Assembly (NCBI GenBank): GCA_014529385.2
Contig: CM043942.1
Coordinates: forward strand, 21,874,991-21,938,990
Reading direction: 5' to 3'
Source of the DNA: Adiantum capillus-veneris
Lineage: Eukaryota; Streptophyta; Polypodiopsida; Polypodiales; Pteridaceae
Length of the DNA: 64,000 nucleotides
Shown: positions 1 through 11,077 of the stretch, in pieces
Layout: each line of letters starts with the position of its first letter
Numbering within the stretch: position 1 is the stretch's first letter
The notes under the pieces: generated by a model
The model's database searches: none
What the model was told of the DNA's origin: nothing
Seen by the model: only the letters and a program-made list of their open reading frames with translations
Position numbers and translations under genes: made by a program

Positions 1-138
1 GAACTGCTATTTTGATTTCTAGTATCTTCTCCAGAGTGTGCTTGTTCAGTATCTTCTCCGCATAATCCCAAGACGGTCCTTTGAGCTTTGAACTGCTACT
101 TTGATTTCTAGTATCTTCTCCAGAGTGTGCTTGTTCAG
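1..138. repeat. Direct duplication, 89-bp period, inside G2 copy 1
   Basis: The segment beginning GAACTGCTATTTTG at 1 recurs almost exactly at 90 (one base different in the first 20), giving two copies of a 49-bp block at 1-49 and 90-138. The plus-strand G2 copy shows no obvious counterpart of the duplication, so it looks local to this copy. Confidence 0.8.
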
Positions 139-842
139 AAGCCGCTTGCGTACTGAAATCAGCTAGTTCTTCTAGCCTTCTAGTTAGCTAGACTGGTCGT
201 TCCCCAGAATTCAGTTTAGTGAACTGATCTGGAAATTACTTCTTTTGCTTTTCAACCTGATCTTTATCCAATAATACTGCGTTGAGATTTATTTCGACTA
301 GTGGAAAAATATTCATTGCCACCAGCATCCTCTCAATTTTCTTCACCTATACTTCTGGCAAAGCTCTTCTGGTCGCAACTCTTTTCTCCAACTCCTAGTG
401 TTGTTTGTATGAATCTGAATTTTGCTACTGGCACCTTGTATTGTCAGAGTCTAACTGGCATAGTCGTAAACAACATGTGCTATTCACAACCGTGGGCGCC
501 CCAGTAGCATCCCATATGCGCCTTGCACATCTAGTACTAGGAAGCTCGTCTTGAACTTTTCTTTGCCTACCCTTATCTGCATACTCTCTATCATCCCAGT
601 TGTCTGCACAACTCAATGATCCGCCATTCGAACTTTGAAAGGTGTTGGTTTCAGATTTGTGATACCCATTCTTTGTTGAAGGTGTACCCCCAAGATATTT
701 ACTCCTGCTCCTCCATCCAGTATGACACTAGACAGTGGCTCCCACTGTTTCCTAACCTTGTATTCTACCTGGATCACCAGCACTTCATCATCTTTGATAG
801 CAGAGCCAAGTCAAGCTCTAGCTTCCGCTTCAGTCTTCCTTC
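1..842 (-). mobile_element. Ty3/gypsy G2 copy 1, protease-to-spacer part of pol (broken)
   Basis: Read on the minus strand this stretch matches the plus-strand sequence at about 22400-22930 in the second G2 copy, including the end of the retropepsin region (a shared run around 495-570 encoding VGKEKF-like residues and the GAYGMLLG-type segment) and the spacer before reverse transcriptase. It is the continuation of the gag half at 6774-8884; the two halves were separated by the chromovirus inserted at 843. No long open frame survives, so it is a decayed copy. The RT and later domains should lie beyond the left edge of the window. The match to the other copy is seen directly; the family assignment comes from the gag and pol of both copies. 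Confidence 0.8.
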
Positions 843-964
843 TGTAAGGACATGGGTCCTATGGGCAAGGCACCAACACGGCCGGACAGTCTGTACGCTA
901 GGGGGAGGCTATAAGATAGCACGGTTGGGTGGAGACTAGCACACGCATTACCACCGCCCTCTCA
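843..964 (+). repeat. 5' LTR of chromovirus
   Basis: 122 bp, TGTAAGGACA at the start and CCGCCCTCTCA at the end. It contains a TATA-like CTATAAGAT at about 909-917. It aligns along its whole length with the 3' LTR at 6651-6773. The preceding five bases CCTTC are repeated after the 3' LTR, which fixes both outer borders. Confidence 0.93.
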
Positions 965-965
965 T

Positions 966-977
966 TGATATCCGAGC
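966..977 (+). promoter_or_regulatory. Primer-binding site of chromovirus (initiator tRNA-Met type)
   Basis: TGATATCCGAGC starts two bases after the 5' LTR and matches the usual plant TGGTATCAGAGC at 10 of 12 positions. Position and match together support it; the two mismatches fit a decayed copy. Confidence 0.75.
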
Positions 978-1712
978 TATTTTTGGGAGGAGGCTAAAAG
1001 CGGCTTGCACGTGCGTGCGATGCCATGCTTCTTCCCAATGTTCTGTAGACAGCGACGTCTCCGTTGCACAGCAAAAGAAGACAAGTGCAATTTTTTGCGC
1101 GAGCAACACGTAGAGAAACAGTGACATCCGACCGTGGTTGCCCCATCTACGTCCTCCACGATACACGACTAAGGCGGGCGACCAAGGCAAACTCGACAAC
1201 ATCGAGGCTCTAAAGGCTTCTGTTAGCGCCATTGGTTGCGCGCATAGGAAGGTCCGCTTAACCCTTGCATGAAGGAGGGTTGAACCCACCCCATGAGGAT
1301 AAAAGGCCAACACCTTACCATCAAGCTATTGGCCCTTGTTTTGTATAACAAGGAAAGATAGTCTACTTGTGTTGAAAGGAAAACTAGAAGAAAAGGGAAA
1401 GCTTCAACTTCAAGGAAGTAGCTTTATCCTTCCTTTTCACTTCTTGGAGGAAGGCAAGTTTTCCTCCAAAAATTCTTTTTTCCTCAAAGAGGTAGCTTCA
1501 AAGTGAAGAAAAGCCTTCACAAAAACGATGAGTTTTTGTGAAGAATCATCAAAGGTGTTCTTATAAGGAACGACAAGTGAAGCGCTCAACTTCCCGCAAG
1601 GCGTGGTTCACATGCAACGCAAATCGCTGAGCATACAAAACACAAAGACTTCAATTTCTCAAGGTACGAGTTGTCATTTCTTTTTCTCTCTTTGCATTAG
1701 TGTGTGTTTACC
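978..1712. other. Chromovirus leader region, no gene
   Basis: About 735 bases between the primer-binding site and gag. No coding capacity is convincing. The minus strand at about 1255-1335 has a tRNA-like arrangement: an A-box-like TAGCTTGATGGTAAGG and, some 30 bases on, a B-box-like GGGTTCAACCCT. This could be a tRNA-derived SINE or tRNA pseudogene inserted in the leader; no poly(A)-like tail or target duplication was resolved. Confidence 0.5.
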
Positions 1713-2967
1713 ATGGCCAGTGAGGATATCCCACCTACACACACGTTTGATTTTGAGCACGTAGATCAAAATCAGGGCACCATGGGTGCTACTGACACTA
1801 ATATGCATGATGATGATGATCTAGGAGATCATGGGCTTGTAGATATGGCTTCTTTCAAGACTTTGGAACATCACCAAATCCTACTTGAAAGAAACCTCTC
1901 TGCACTCAATGCAAATGTTACCAATCTTACAAAGTTACTTGAATTCACAGACAACTCAAAGAGCCACAAGTGGCACGGTTCAAGGGAACCAAGCTCGCAC
2001 GACTCAAAGAGTCCAAGAGAAAAGTGTTGCAGAAGATGCAGAAGGTAGCAATGCATTACTTAAGAATATCACCATTCCTGAGTTTCACGGGGAAGAGCGT
2101 GATCGCAACAAGGATGCGGTCAATACGTTCTTACACAAATGGAGTGATATTCATAGATTGAGACACACCCCAGATATAAAGACAGCTGTGGAAACAAGTC
2201 TATCTCTTAAAGGCAAGGCCTATAAGTGGTGTATGACATTTCCAATAGATGCTCATCCTCCGTCTTGGGCTGCGTTTCAAGCTTCTTTCTCCAAAACAAT
2301 TTTGGACTCCAATGAAGAAGATAAGAATTGGTTATAATGGGATGCATGCCGCATGTCTGGCCTCTCTCTCACACAGTACCTCTCAAAGTATCGGGAAATC
2401 ATATTAAAACTAGAAGGTCTAGATGAATTCCAAAAGATACGAGGTTTTAATAGGGGTCTTGACAAACACTATCGTCTTCATGTTAAGACCCAACCTCCAA
2501 AAGCTTTGGAAGAAGCCATTAGTCATGCACAAAGAGATGATGATGACCAAGAGAGGAAAGGAAATGTTCCCTACTCTAAGAATACTTTTGCTAAGAGTGG
2601 CTAAGAGCCAATGGCGAGGTAGATCTCCCACATGTTCCAAGAGGAATAAGAGACAATCTACCTCTCCATGCCCACAAAAGGCTAAGAAGCCTAAGCAATC
2701 ACGAGATACTCCGGGTGGGTCTCTCAACACTGCTGATTTTGAGCGTGCAAAGAAACACAATTTGTGTTTTAGATGTCTTTCGGACCAACATAACAAGAAA
2801 TATTGTCCTCTCTTGCAAGGCAAAGAAAAGGCCATGCACACGGTGCAACGCCTCACATTAGATTCATCTCCTAAATATTGTGATGTAGAGGTTCTTCATA
2901 TGGAAGAAAAGCACAAGTGTTGTGTGCCTGCTTCAATGTGGCAGCCTACCTTTGGCCCCCATGATTG
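1713..2967 (+). pseudogene. gag: Chromovirus gag (frameshifted)
   Basis: Capsid/nucleocapsid precursor of the element. The start is taken at the ATG at 1713 (MASEDIP). The reading moves between frames near 1950, meets a stop after 2334, resumes, and shifts again near 2600. The middle portion (about 2040-2500) has the charged/aromatic pattern of the Retrotrans_gag fold (LLKNITIPEFHGEE, later YREIILKLEGL). Near 2764-2805 there is a single zinc knuckle CFRCLSDQHNKKYC, with correct CX2CX4HX4C spacing, as in nucleocapsids. The breaks make it inactive in this copy. Confidence 0.85.
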
Positions 2968-3466
2968 ATTCACATGCATGGCACTATTAACGAACAACGT
3001 GTTCGTATTTTAGTGGATGATGGTGCAACTCATAACTTCTTGAACGATAAGCTAGTCAAGAAATTGAAGCTTACACAGACTCCCTGCTATCACAAGTATG
3101 TGGTGGAGCAAATGTCTGGGAATGCTAAAGAAGTATGGGACACGGTAGTTCAAGGGTTTGAGCTTATTGTTCAAGATCATACGATGACCCTTGACTTTCA
3201 AGTTATGAACATGGACCGTGCTGATGTAGTTTTAGGACGGGAGTGGCTGCATGGTTTAGGAAACACATTGCACACTAGTTATGAACACAACTCCTTATCC
3301 TTTATGGCCAATGGTAAACATGTGCTTTTGCTTGGTGAGAAAAATATACCATCTGCACCTCTTATATGTACAGCCGAGCGTTCTAATTTGCAAAAAGAAA
3401 ATTTAATAGATGAAGTCTTTTCATGTTTTTACTTGTCTCCAAGTCTTGTGAATTCTCAAGAGCAAA

Positions 3467-3580
3467 GTGCGGTGAATTCTAGTAATGGTATGCAAAGTGC
3501 AATGAATTCTAGTAATGGTATGCAAATTGCAATGAATTCTAGTAATGGTATGCAAATTGCAATGAATTCTACTGATAAAC
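3467..3580 (+). repeat. 36-bp tandem repeat in chromovirus pol
   Basis: A 36-bp unit encoding the 12-residue block [12 protein letters not shown] with small variation is present about three times between the protease and reverse transcriptase. It keeps the reading frame, so it lengthens an inter-domain linker rather than breaking the gene. Confidence 0.85.
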
Positions 3581-6500
3581 AAAGTGTTAACAAATCTAAC
3601 AAGCAAAGGGCTCTCAATTTTAATTCTATAGAGCAACGTGCAACTGTTGTAAAACAAACATTACAAGAATTACAAGATTCTCCATTCCAACATAACTCTA
3701 GTTTACTTTCTCATTTTGCACGGCAAAAGCTGACTCACTTACTCACGGAGTATAGTGATGTGTTCTCAAGTGATTTACCACCGGGTTTACCCCCTACACG
3801 TGATGTGCAGCATGGCAAAGATGTCTTGCCAGGCAATAAACCGGTGAGTAAACCACCTTATTGTATGAGTGCTAAAGAAGCCAAGGAGGTTGAGAGTCAG
3901 TTGGTTGACTACCTCGCTCATGGTTTCATTAGACCTAGCACTTCGCCTTGGGTATCACCAATTCTATTGGTAAAAAAGAAAGATGATACTATGCGCATGT
4001 GCGTAGATTATTGCGGATTAAATGTGATAACCATCAAGAACAAGTATCCTCTACCTTGCGTGGATGAGTTATACTCCACGGGGCAAGATACTATACAAAG
4101 ATAGATCTTCGTTCAGGATACCACCAAGTACGTATCCTACTGCAAGATATCTTCAAAACTGCCTTTAGAACACAATTCGGGCATTTTGAATTTTTCGTTA
4201 TGCCTTTTGGTCTAATCAATGCTCCAACTACATTTATGACACTCATGGATAGTGTCTTACGTCCCTATCTTGGAAAATTTGTTGTGGTTTTCCTTGATGA
4301 TATTCTCATTTACAGTAAGACTGAAGATGAACACATAGAACACTTACGATTAGTGTTTAAACAGCTACGAGCTCACGCGCTGTATGCTAAGCAAAGCAAG
4401 TGTGATTTCTTTAAAATAGAGATACATTACCTCGATCATGTGATCTCTTAATCTGGCATCAAGATGGACACTGACAAGGTCGCTGCCATTCTTCGATGGC
4501 CACATCCCAACACGGTTGAGGAGCTTCAAATATTTTTAGGCATGGCTTGATTTTATTGACAGTATATCCGTGACTATGCCAAAATCATTGTTCCTATGAC
4601 GGATCAACTTAAAGAAAAAGGTAAGACCTTTTCTTGGGAAGAAGCCCAAAAACGTAGTTTCGAACAGCTCAAGGTAGCTATGGCCACTGCTCCTATCCTA
4701 GCAATCGTCGAGCCACTTAAGCCGTTTGTGGTAGAGACTGATGCTAGTGTTAAAGCCATTGGTGCGGTACTTCTCTAGGAGGGAAGACCTATAGCCTTTG
4801 AAAGTAAAAAGTTAGATAGAGCTCAACATAACTATTCTGTCTATGAGAGAGAGCTCTATGCCATAATTCACGCTTTACGAAAGTGGCGACACTATTTATA
4901 TGGTGCCGAGTTTGAGTTTTTTACCATGAGAGTAGCAAATGGTTTACTACTCAAACAGACTTGAAGGGCCGTAAAGCTAGATGGGCAAAAATCCTTCAAG
5001 ATTATGATTGTAAGCTACTATCACAAGGGGAGATATAATGTAGTAGCGGATGCACTAAGTCGGATGCCTCATATTAATTCACTTGCTTTTACGGAACTAA
5101 AGAGTGGATTTTTGGAATCATTACATGGCAAGTGTGCACAAGATCACTCATATGCTAAAGTGTGGAGTGCAGTTTTAAAAAGGGATCCCTCACACTCACA
5201 TGTCTCTGAACGGGCAAATAGAAACTCCAACACACAGAGCTCCACCCCTACTCAGGAAGAGCTTCAACGATGGAAGAATTTTTCCATTGATGATGGCTAC
5301 TTACTCCACAAAGGTAGATTATGTGTGCCAAAGGACTCGGACACTAAGCACCAAATCTTATTTGAGTGTCACGATAGTCCAAGTGTTGGTCATCTAGGGA
5401 TCCGTAAGACGTATGCCTTAGTTTGACGGCAATTTATTTGTCAGGCTTACATCATGATGTTCAAGAGTACGTACTAAACTACCAATAGTGACAAGTGAAT
5501 AAGGCAAAGCGCCTCAAGGTAGGTGGCCTTTTACATCCTTTAGAGATTCCACAAGGTAAGTGGGAGAGTATCTCTATGGATTTTGTAGTAGGACTACCTA
5601 CTACAAATCGTGGCCATGATGCCATTTGGGTAATTGTAGACCGTCTCACAAAGATGGGTTGATTCATTCCCACTAAGACTACGGTTAAGACATCGAAATT
5701 AGCACGGCTATTTGCAGAGCATATATATAGACTCTATGGTCTTCCAGCTAGTATCATTAGTGACAGAGATCGAAAGTTCGATAATCACTTCTGGAGAGCT
5801 GTGTTCCAAAAGTTGGAAACTAAACTTAATCTAAGTACGATCGATCATTCAGAAACAGATGGTCAAACAGAAAGAGTTAATCAAGTGCTAGAGGATATGC
5901 TACGAGCATACATTAGCAAGAAGCAAACCAATTGGGAAGACTACTTATCGATATTGGAATTTGCTTATAATAGTTCAAAGCATGTGACTACAGGGTTTAG
6001 TCCATTTATGCTTTTGTATGGATTTCAACCTAGATCACTCGTTACGATGGGGTTGGCTAAGGAGAAGATACAACAAGCAAAGTATTTTCTCCAAGACCAT
6101 TTTGACATGCTTCGAGTTGCTCGACAGAATGTTAAGCAAGCTCAAGATCGATATAAGAAGTACGCAGATGAGCATTGACGTCTTGCTACTTTCGAAGAAG
6201 GAGACAAGGTTTTCCACAAAGTTCTGGAGCATTCAGAAAGTCTGAAGACGGGAAAAGTTGCTAAACTTTCACCACGCTATTGTGGACCGTTTACCATTCT
6301 CAAACGTATAGGTCAAGTGGCCTATAAGTTAGCTCTTCCAGAGCACTCACGAGTTCATCTTGTTTTCCATGTTAGCCATTTACGAAAACAACTAGGACAG
6401 AATGATAATGTCATTAACACAGGTGTGATGGTTGACCTTATCGAACCGCCAAGCATTCCTCCTGAGCCCGAAATGATTTTGGATTCTCATGAGCTTCGGA

Positions 6501-6633
6501 CCAGACATCATGTCAGACGACAGGTGTTGGTAAAATGGCTAGATAGACCTGAAGAAGGTTCTACATGGGAGAATGTCTCCGCACTTAAGAAACGTTTTTC
6601 TACGTTCGTTTTCGAGGACGAAAACGATTCTCC

Positions 6634-6648
6634 AGGGGGGGGGGGGGT
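6634..6648 (+). promoter_or_regulatory. Polypurine tract of chromovirus
   Basis: An AG13-type run immediately before the 3' LTR (which begins at 6651), in the position where plus-strand DNA synthesis is primed. The pure G run may have been extended by slippage. Confidence 0.8.
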
Positions 6649-6650
6649 AA

Positions 6651-6773
6651 TGTAAGGACATGGGTCCTATGGGCAAGGCCACCGGCACGGCCAGACAGTG
6701 TGTACGCTAGGGGGAGGCTATAAGATAGCACGGTTGGGTGGAGACTAGCACACGCATTACCACCGCCCTTTCA
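6651..6773 (+). repeat. 3' LTR of chromovirus
   Basis: 123 bp, full-length match to 843-964 with five substitutions and one 1-bp indel. It ends TTTCA and is followed by CCTTC, the target duplication also found at 838-842. Confidence 0.93.
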
Positions 6774-6778
6774 CCTTC

Positions 6779-8884
6779 GTTGTCTGATGAATTTCGTTGC
6801 TTCAGGCAAAGCTTTTCTAATATCATCTAGTTCAATTGTGAGTTTCTGAATCCTATCACAAATTTTGACATGAATTTCTTCCCTCTCTTGATCAGATTTG
6901 TTATCAGAACTTGAAGAATCGGGAGTATCTGCACAGTACCAGTACCATTCCTCTGTTCTGGTGCCTTCAATGCCTCTTTCAATGTTTTTTGTTGCAGTTA
7001 TATCTGATTCAACGCTCCCTAATTCCTCCATCAGTCCCTGAACTACAGCCAACATAGTCTCAGGAATCCCATACTCTAACTGATCTGGTTGTGCTTTCTC
7101 AAAAGACTGGGCTGATATCTTTTGAATGACCCGAGCATCAAAACTTTCTAGCTGCTTTGGCAACTTCTTGGCTAAATCTTCTGTGATCTTAGCCGCCAGT
7201 TCTCTCTGCTCCTGCCATTCATCAACTACCTTTTCTTTACCCTTTTCCTTTCACACCTCTCTCTGTTGAGCCCATTTGCTACTTTCAGGACTGACTGATT
7301 TTGCCGGCTCATCTGGAATTTCCTCAATGACCACTCCTTTGTTGTATGTAACTGCTCGTATAGAAACTGACTCTGGGGCCTTTGCCTGAGTAGCCGCAGT
7401 AGTAGGTGTTTCTAGACACTGAGCCGCAAAATGCCCATACTTGCCACAAGTATAACAATTCAGACTTCGGTTCTGGAAATTACCACGACCCCGGCCCCGG
7501 CCAGTACGCCCCTGGTACCTGTCGCGCCCAGTACCAGTACTACTAATACCTGATTTCTCTTCTTGGGGTACACTGGTAGTCTTCACTCTGACTAGTTCTG
7601 CATTGGTAAATGCCACTAAAGACAAATCTTTTCCCTTCTTGAAGTGATGAATGTGAATGCCACAATTGTTCCATAAATGACCATATGCTTTGCAATAGGT
7701 ACATTGTGGACATTCATTGGAAACATGATCTTTAGATTTACACTTTGAACACCAAGTTTTCGTTCTTCTAACTGGTTGCTTGGTCTGACTGATTTCAGCA
7801 ATCTGTCGGGCCATCTCATCAATCTTCCTTGACCAAGACCCCTTCTTGGCTTTGTCTTTGCTCTTGTCATCTGAGCTACTTTCAGAGCTAGTGGAGGTCT
7901 TACTGGAATCAGAATTCTCAATGGAAGAACTGCTACTACTGGACCTCCTCTTCTTGTGACTCCTCTCCTTCTTTGTCTGTTGTTCAAGCTTCACGGCACA
8001 CTACACCAAATCATTGAATTTTTTTGTTGGTGTGGACACCTCCTGTTCTCTAATCTTTTTATTGTGGAACCCATTTAAAAACCATGCTCACAACCTCTTT
8101 TTTGATGGTGGCTCCTGCAGCAGCTGCCTGGTTAGCTCCTTGATTTTCTCAACATAACTTCTGACTGATAATTTTTCTTGCTTTATCTTATCCAGTTCAC
8201 AGAGGATGTCATCATCTCCTCTATTTTCTGAATATTCCAGTCTGAAAGCTTTGAGAAATTTGTTGTATGATCTGAGTTGGCAAGCTGGGTAATGGTAGTA
8301 CCATTTTCTTGCTGCATCCTTTAGTGTATGAGGAAAGTATTCACCCCAGTCATCTTCATTAATATTTTTTAACTGAGCATATTGTTCAAAAGCTTGGATA
8401 TGAACATCTGGATCATCTTTCTTCCCACCTTTGAACACTGGGAAAGAAATTTTCAATGAAGAGGTATAATCATGCCGGTCAGCATCTTCATTGCCTCTTC
8501 TGAGCTTTGAAACTTGACTCCATCTTGAGGACTTTTTTTAATGGTCCGTATCAGCATCCCAATCAATTTCTTCGTCAGTTTCAGTTTCTATCTCTTCTCT
8601 GGCTTTTCTACTGGAATTGTGACGACTACCCTTGTTGCCTTTGGCCCCACTATCCCTATGTGTGGTCCGAGAACTCCTGACCTTGCGTTCTTCTCTCTCA
8701 GCCCTTCTCCTTCTGGACTAACTGGAGTGCTGAGAGTCCTTCGCCTCATCAACATGACTGTACTCCTCCTGAGCCTCAGTCTCAGTCACCCGGTCCTTCT
8801 TAGGATCAGAGTCTCGTTCTGATTCCTCAGGAACAGGGTCAACGCGGTGTGATGGTTTTTGACCACGATTGGTTTTGGGCGCCA
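6779..8884 (-). pseudogene. gag: G2 gypsy gag, copy 1 (broken)
   Basis: Start at 8884 (MAPKTNRGQKP), aligned with MPPRITCGRKP at 20082 in copy 2. The capsid portion at 8456-8088 contains ISFPVFKGGKKDDPDVHIQA and a KWYYHYPACQL segment typical of plant gypsy gag. At 7994-7251 there is a lysine/serine-rich stretch, a cysteine-rich segment (CSKCKSKDHVSNECPQC, about 7690-7755) and a canonical zinc knuckle CYTCGKYGHFAAQC (about 7415-7459). The acidic tail ends at ATKFIRQRR, where the chromovirus was inserted. Frame changes and stops separate four open blocks, so it is a decayed copy. A region of two cysteine clusters is unusual compared with single-knuckle gags. Confidence 0.85.
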
Positions 8885-8952
8885 TCACTATAACTGAAAA
8901 TTCTAACTGGGAGAAGAGTTTTTTGGTCAACGAGCAGACAGCTCTAACCACC

Positions 8953-8962
8953 GTGATCGCCA
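8953..8962 (-). promoter_or_regulatory. Primer-binding site, G2 copy 1
   Basis: TGGCGATCAC, three bases after the LTR end ATTCCA on the minus strand. The same arrangement is at 20005 in copy 2. The donor tRNA was not identified; TGGCG starts are common for gypsy elements primed by tRNAs other than initiator Met. Confidence 0.6.
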
Positions 8963-8965
8963 AAT

Positions 8966-9460
8966 TGGAATTGGAGCTGATCTCTTCAGATAACTGATTC
9001 CAATTAGAATTTAGAGCTGTTGGTAAGTCGTCAGCTCATTCAGTGAAAATGGAATAGAGACTAGAGACTGTACTAAAATAGTTATCTGAACTGAAATAGT
9101 ATAATGAAATGAGAGACAGACTCGACAACTAGAAAAGTGTTTGTAGTTTAAGATTCATAGTTCAGGAACAACCAGTACAAGGTATAACGGATTGAAGCTC
9201 AAATAATTACAGTAGCAGTAATGATTACAAGGTGAAGTTACAGGCGAAGAGATTGTAGCTCAAGAAATACTTGGAAGGCTAAAACCAAGAGAACTAAGAA
9301 GTAAGAAGCAAGAAGCCCGATTACAATGTAATGGGTTCTATTGTAGCCTTCTAGAAGTTACTGTAGTAATTGTCGTGGTAATTATTGATGTGTGACTGAT
9401 CCACTGTTCGACTTTCCAAGAGATAGTTCCCGCCTGTTGGAACTATCTTCGCCTTCTACA
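8966..9460 (-). repeat. 5' LTR of G2 copy 1 (outer border approximate)
   Basis: About 495 bp. The inner border is set by ...ATTCCA before the primer-binding site. The outer border is taken at TGTAGAAGGC by alignment with TGTATTGTAG at 19499. Shared blocks include ACTTCTAGAAG and a TATA-region ACCCATTACA. No 3' LTR is in the window to confirm the start. Confidence 0.65.
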
Positions 9461-9940
9461 TGGATTCTTCCCCATCTTCTCAAGTCCAAGAGGCCCCGTT
9501 TGTCCACTGCTTTGAGAGAATCTATGGTTGGTCCTTGCCCTTTTTGTATGGAAGCAATCATCAAGCTGTATCCTTGTCTATCAAAGGCAAAATACCGATT
9601 AGATGTAAATGCAAAAGCATCTAGGCATGGTTGTTGAGCCATTTCAAATCAATTTGGCATTTCGTGGCTATCACTACAATCTCGCCTATCCATCTCCTTA
9701 TCAGAGGTGCTATAAATTTGATACATATCAAGAGGACCTTGTCGCCCAAGCATCTGGTTTGAAGAGTCTATCCACTGTGGCTGTTTCTCAATGGCTGGGA
9801 GTTCATTCAAATCCCAATGACAAGCCATCCCTTCCATTTTTGCCCTTATTCTATGTCTTGCCCAGGTTTACACTGACTAAATTTCCACCTCTCCCCAACT
9901 ATCCAATCATGAAGCCATGGCAAGAAGATCCTCTGCCCTA
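9461..9940 (-). pseudogene. Possible host gene fragment, unidentified
   Basis: On the minus strand an open stretch begins with ATG at 9837 (MEGMACHWDLNELPAIEKQP) and runs, with a single stop near 9650, through residues such as SLMIASIQKGQGPTIDSLKA to the LTR border at about 9460. The composition looks protein-like (mixed polar/hydrophobic, few low-complexity runs), but I recognise no family. If real, G2 copy 1 is inserted inside it. It could equally be an older transposon remnant. Confidence 0.35.
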
Positions 9941-11077
9941 TTGATAGCATCAAATTTCTCCCATTTTTGCATTGCAATACCCTAACTTGCCCGGGTTTAC
10001 AATTGAAGAGCTCAATTGTGGGTGGCTGTGGAGAGATATCGATTCTTCATGACGAATGCAACTAGAGCAGGGACAGAAGCTCAGAAGTGGCGAGCTCTTT
10101 CAGAAGAGGAGAGAGAGAGGAGAGCTGCATCAACACAAGGCCACGGCTAGCTGCAACATCAATTGCTCTACCTGCTTGCGCTGGCGCCGTTCAGAAGAGG
10201 GGGAGAGAAGGCTTGCAATGACAGTCCCTCAACGCTCTTCCCGCGCGCTCATGCGGAGCATGCATGGAGAACCTTCGTAGTACTACGATGTAACTACCTA
10301 CGCAGTCCCTAATCATGCAATTTTTGAAATCGAATGAAATGATACCCAACCCCGTCATCATCCTCCGCCTCATCAGTCTCACCTCGTGCCTCGTCACCCC
10401 GCCACGTCGTCACTTCGCAGCCCCACGACACGCTCAGGTTTACGTCTTGCAACAGGCAACCCTGCCCCGTGCCACCATGCGACTTCCCACGCGTCCGATC
10501 GAGATGCCCTCGCTCCCCGCGCCCCACTTGGGAACTGTCGATGCCATAAACGGGCTTATCACCATCCAAGGCAAATAGTCATGAGGGGATGCTACCTCTC
10601 TTTCCGACCATGTCGTCGTCGTGGTTGGTGATTTAGTTTTCGCTACTTTTTTACTTTGAAATTTTGCGTACGCGGAGCACTAATTATTAGCTGCGCTCCC
10701 AACGTGCCGTCTGTTGGGGGAGAGCTTTTGCTATTAGGTAGTGCCCCAGCTGTTTGCTCTCTCATATTTACTCCATCGCTGGCTTTGCATTGCTCAGTAA
10801 TGGTCATGGCACGCTACAATATGGGTCCGTCCTTTGGAACCACCTACACCTTATACACCTTGATCTCAAACATCCTCTTCTTTAATTCAAGGTGTTTGTG
10901 CTAATTCATCCAGACGTGCACTATATGAGTTGGAAAATGGCGATCTCTTGGTTCTCAAAGCGAACATGCATGCTATATTGAGATGGCTGAACAATCATCA
11001 AGCTCTACCTGCTGCAGGTTTGTAATGTAGCATATATTCTCCACACCCATTAGTCAAAATACACAATAGAGCGGAAG
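9941..11077. other. Upstream region of the kinase gene, no gene recognised
   Basis: Contains a GA-rich stretch near 10100-10120 and GC-rich sequence at 10180-10640. No promoter element can be assigned with confidence. A short open segment at about 10910-11025 (ALYELENGDLLVLKANMHAI) could be an exon remnant but matches nothing I know. Confidence 0.4.

Larger units (their letters stand above)
2965..6655 (+). pseudogene. pol: Chromovirus pol: PR-RT-RH-INT-chromodomain (broken)
   Basis: Opening frame 2965-4104 holds the retropepsin, whose active-site motif reads VDDGATHNF where D-S/T-G is usual, then a short ASN repeat block (3474-3577), then the RT N-terminus. A frameshift near 4095 is followed by RT fingers/palm with [12 protein letters not shown] and the catalytic FLDDILIYS (about 4200-4330). 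RNase H (about 4715-4910), an HHCC integrase finger (CHDSPSVGHLGIRKT near 5360-5410) and the integrase core (about 5560-6020, with the terminal catalytic E in TDGQTERVNQ) follow. The C-terminus, 6510-6600, is chromodomain-like (VLVKWLDRPEEGSTWE). At least seven stops or frameshifts interrupt it. Neighbouring polypurine tract and LTR follow directly. Confidence 0.93.
843..6773 (+). mobile_element. Complete chromodomain Ty3/gypsy retrotransposon (chromovirus) nested in G2 copy 1
   Basis: Bounded by short direct LTRs (843-964 and 6651-6773), each starting TG and ending CA, and flanked by the 5-bp target duplication CCTTC (838-842 and 6774-6778). Internal order is primer-binding site, gag with a CCHC knuckle, protease, reverse transcriptase, RNase H, integrase, a chromodomain-like C-terminus, polypurine tract. 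The pol order RT-RH-INT and the chromodomain place it among plant chromoviruses. gag and pol are interrupted by several stops and frameshifts, so it is not autonomous. The LTRs differ at five bases and one 1-bp indel in about 122, an old but not ancient insertion. LTRs of 122 bp are very short for this group. Confidence 0.95.
6774..9460 (-). mobile_element. Ty3/gypsy G2 copy 1, 5' LTR and gag half
   Basis: Minus-strand element whose gag, leader and 5' LTR match the plus-strand copy beginning at 19499 segment by segment. Its pol continues at 842-1 on the far side of the chromovirus. Order on the minus strand: 5' LTR (9460-8966), primer-binding site (8962-8953), gag from 8884. Both copies share the PBS-like sequence TGGCGATCAC, an upstream ATTCCA LTR end, and the gag residues FPVFKGGKKDD / FPIFKGGKKDD. 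Confidence 0.9.

Noticed and set aside
1255-1335. A functional tRNA gene on the minus strand
   Set aside because: A- and B-box-like motifs are present, but I could not form a 7-bp acceptor stem or a normal anticodon arm; at most a tRNA-derived repeat.
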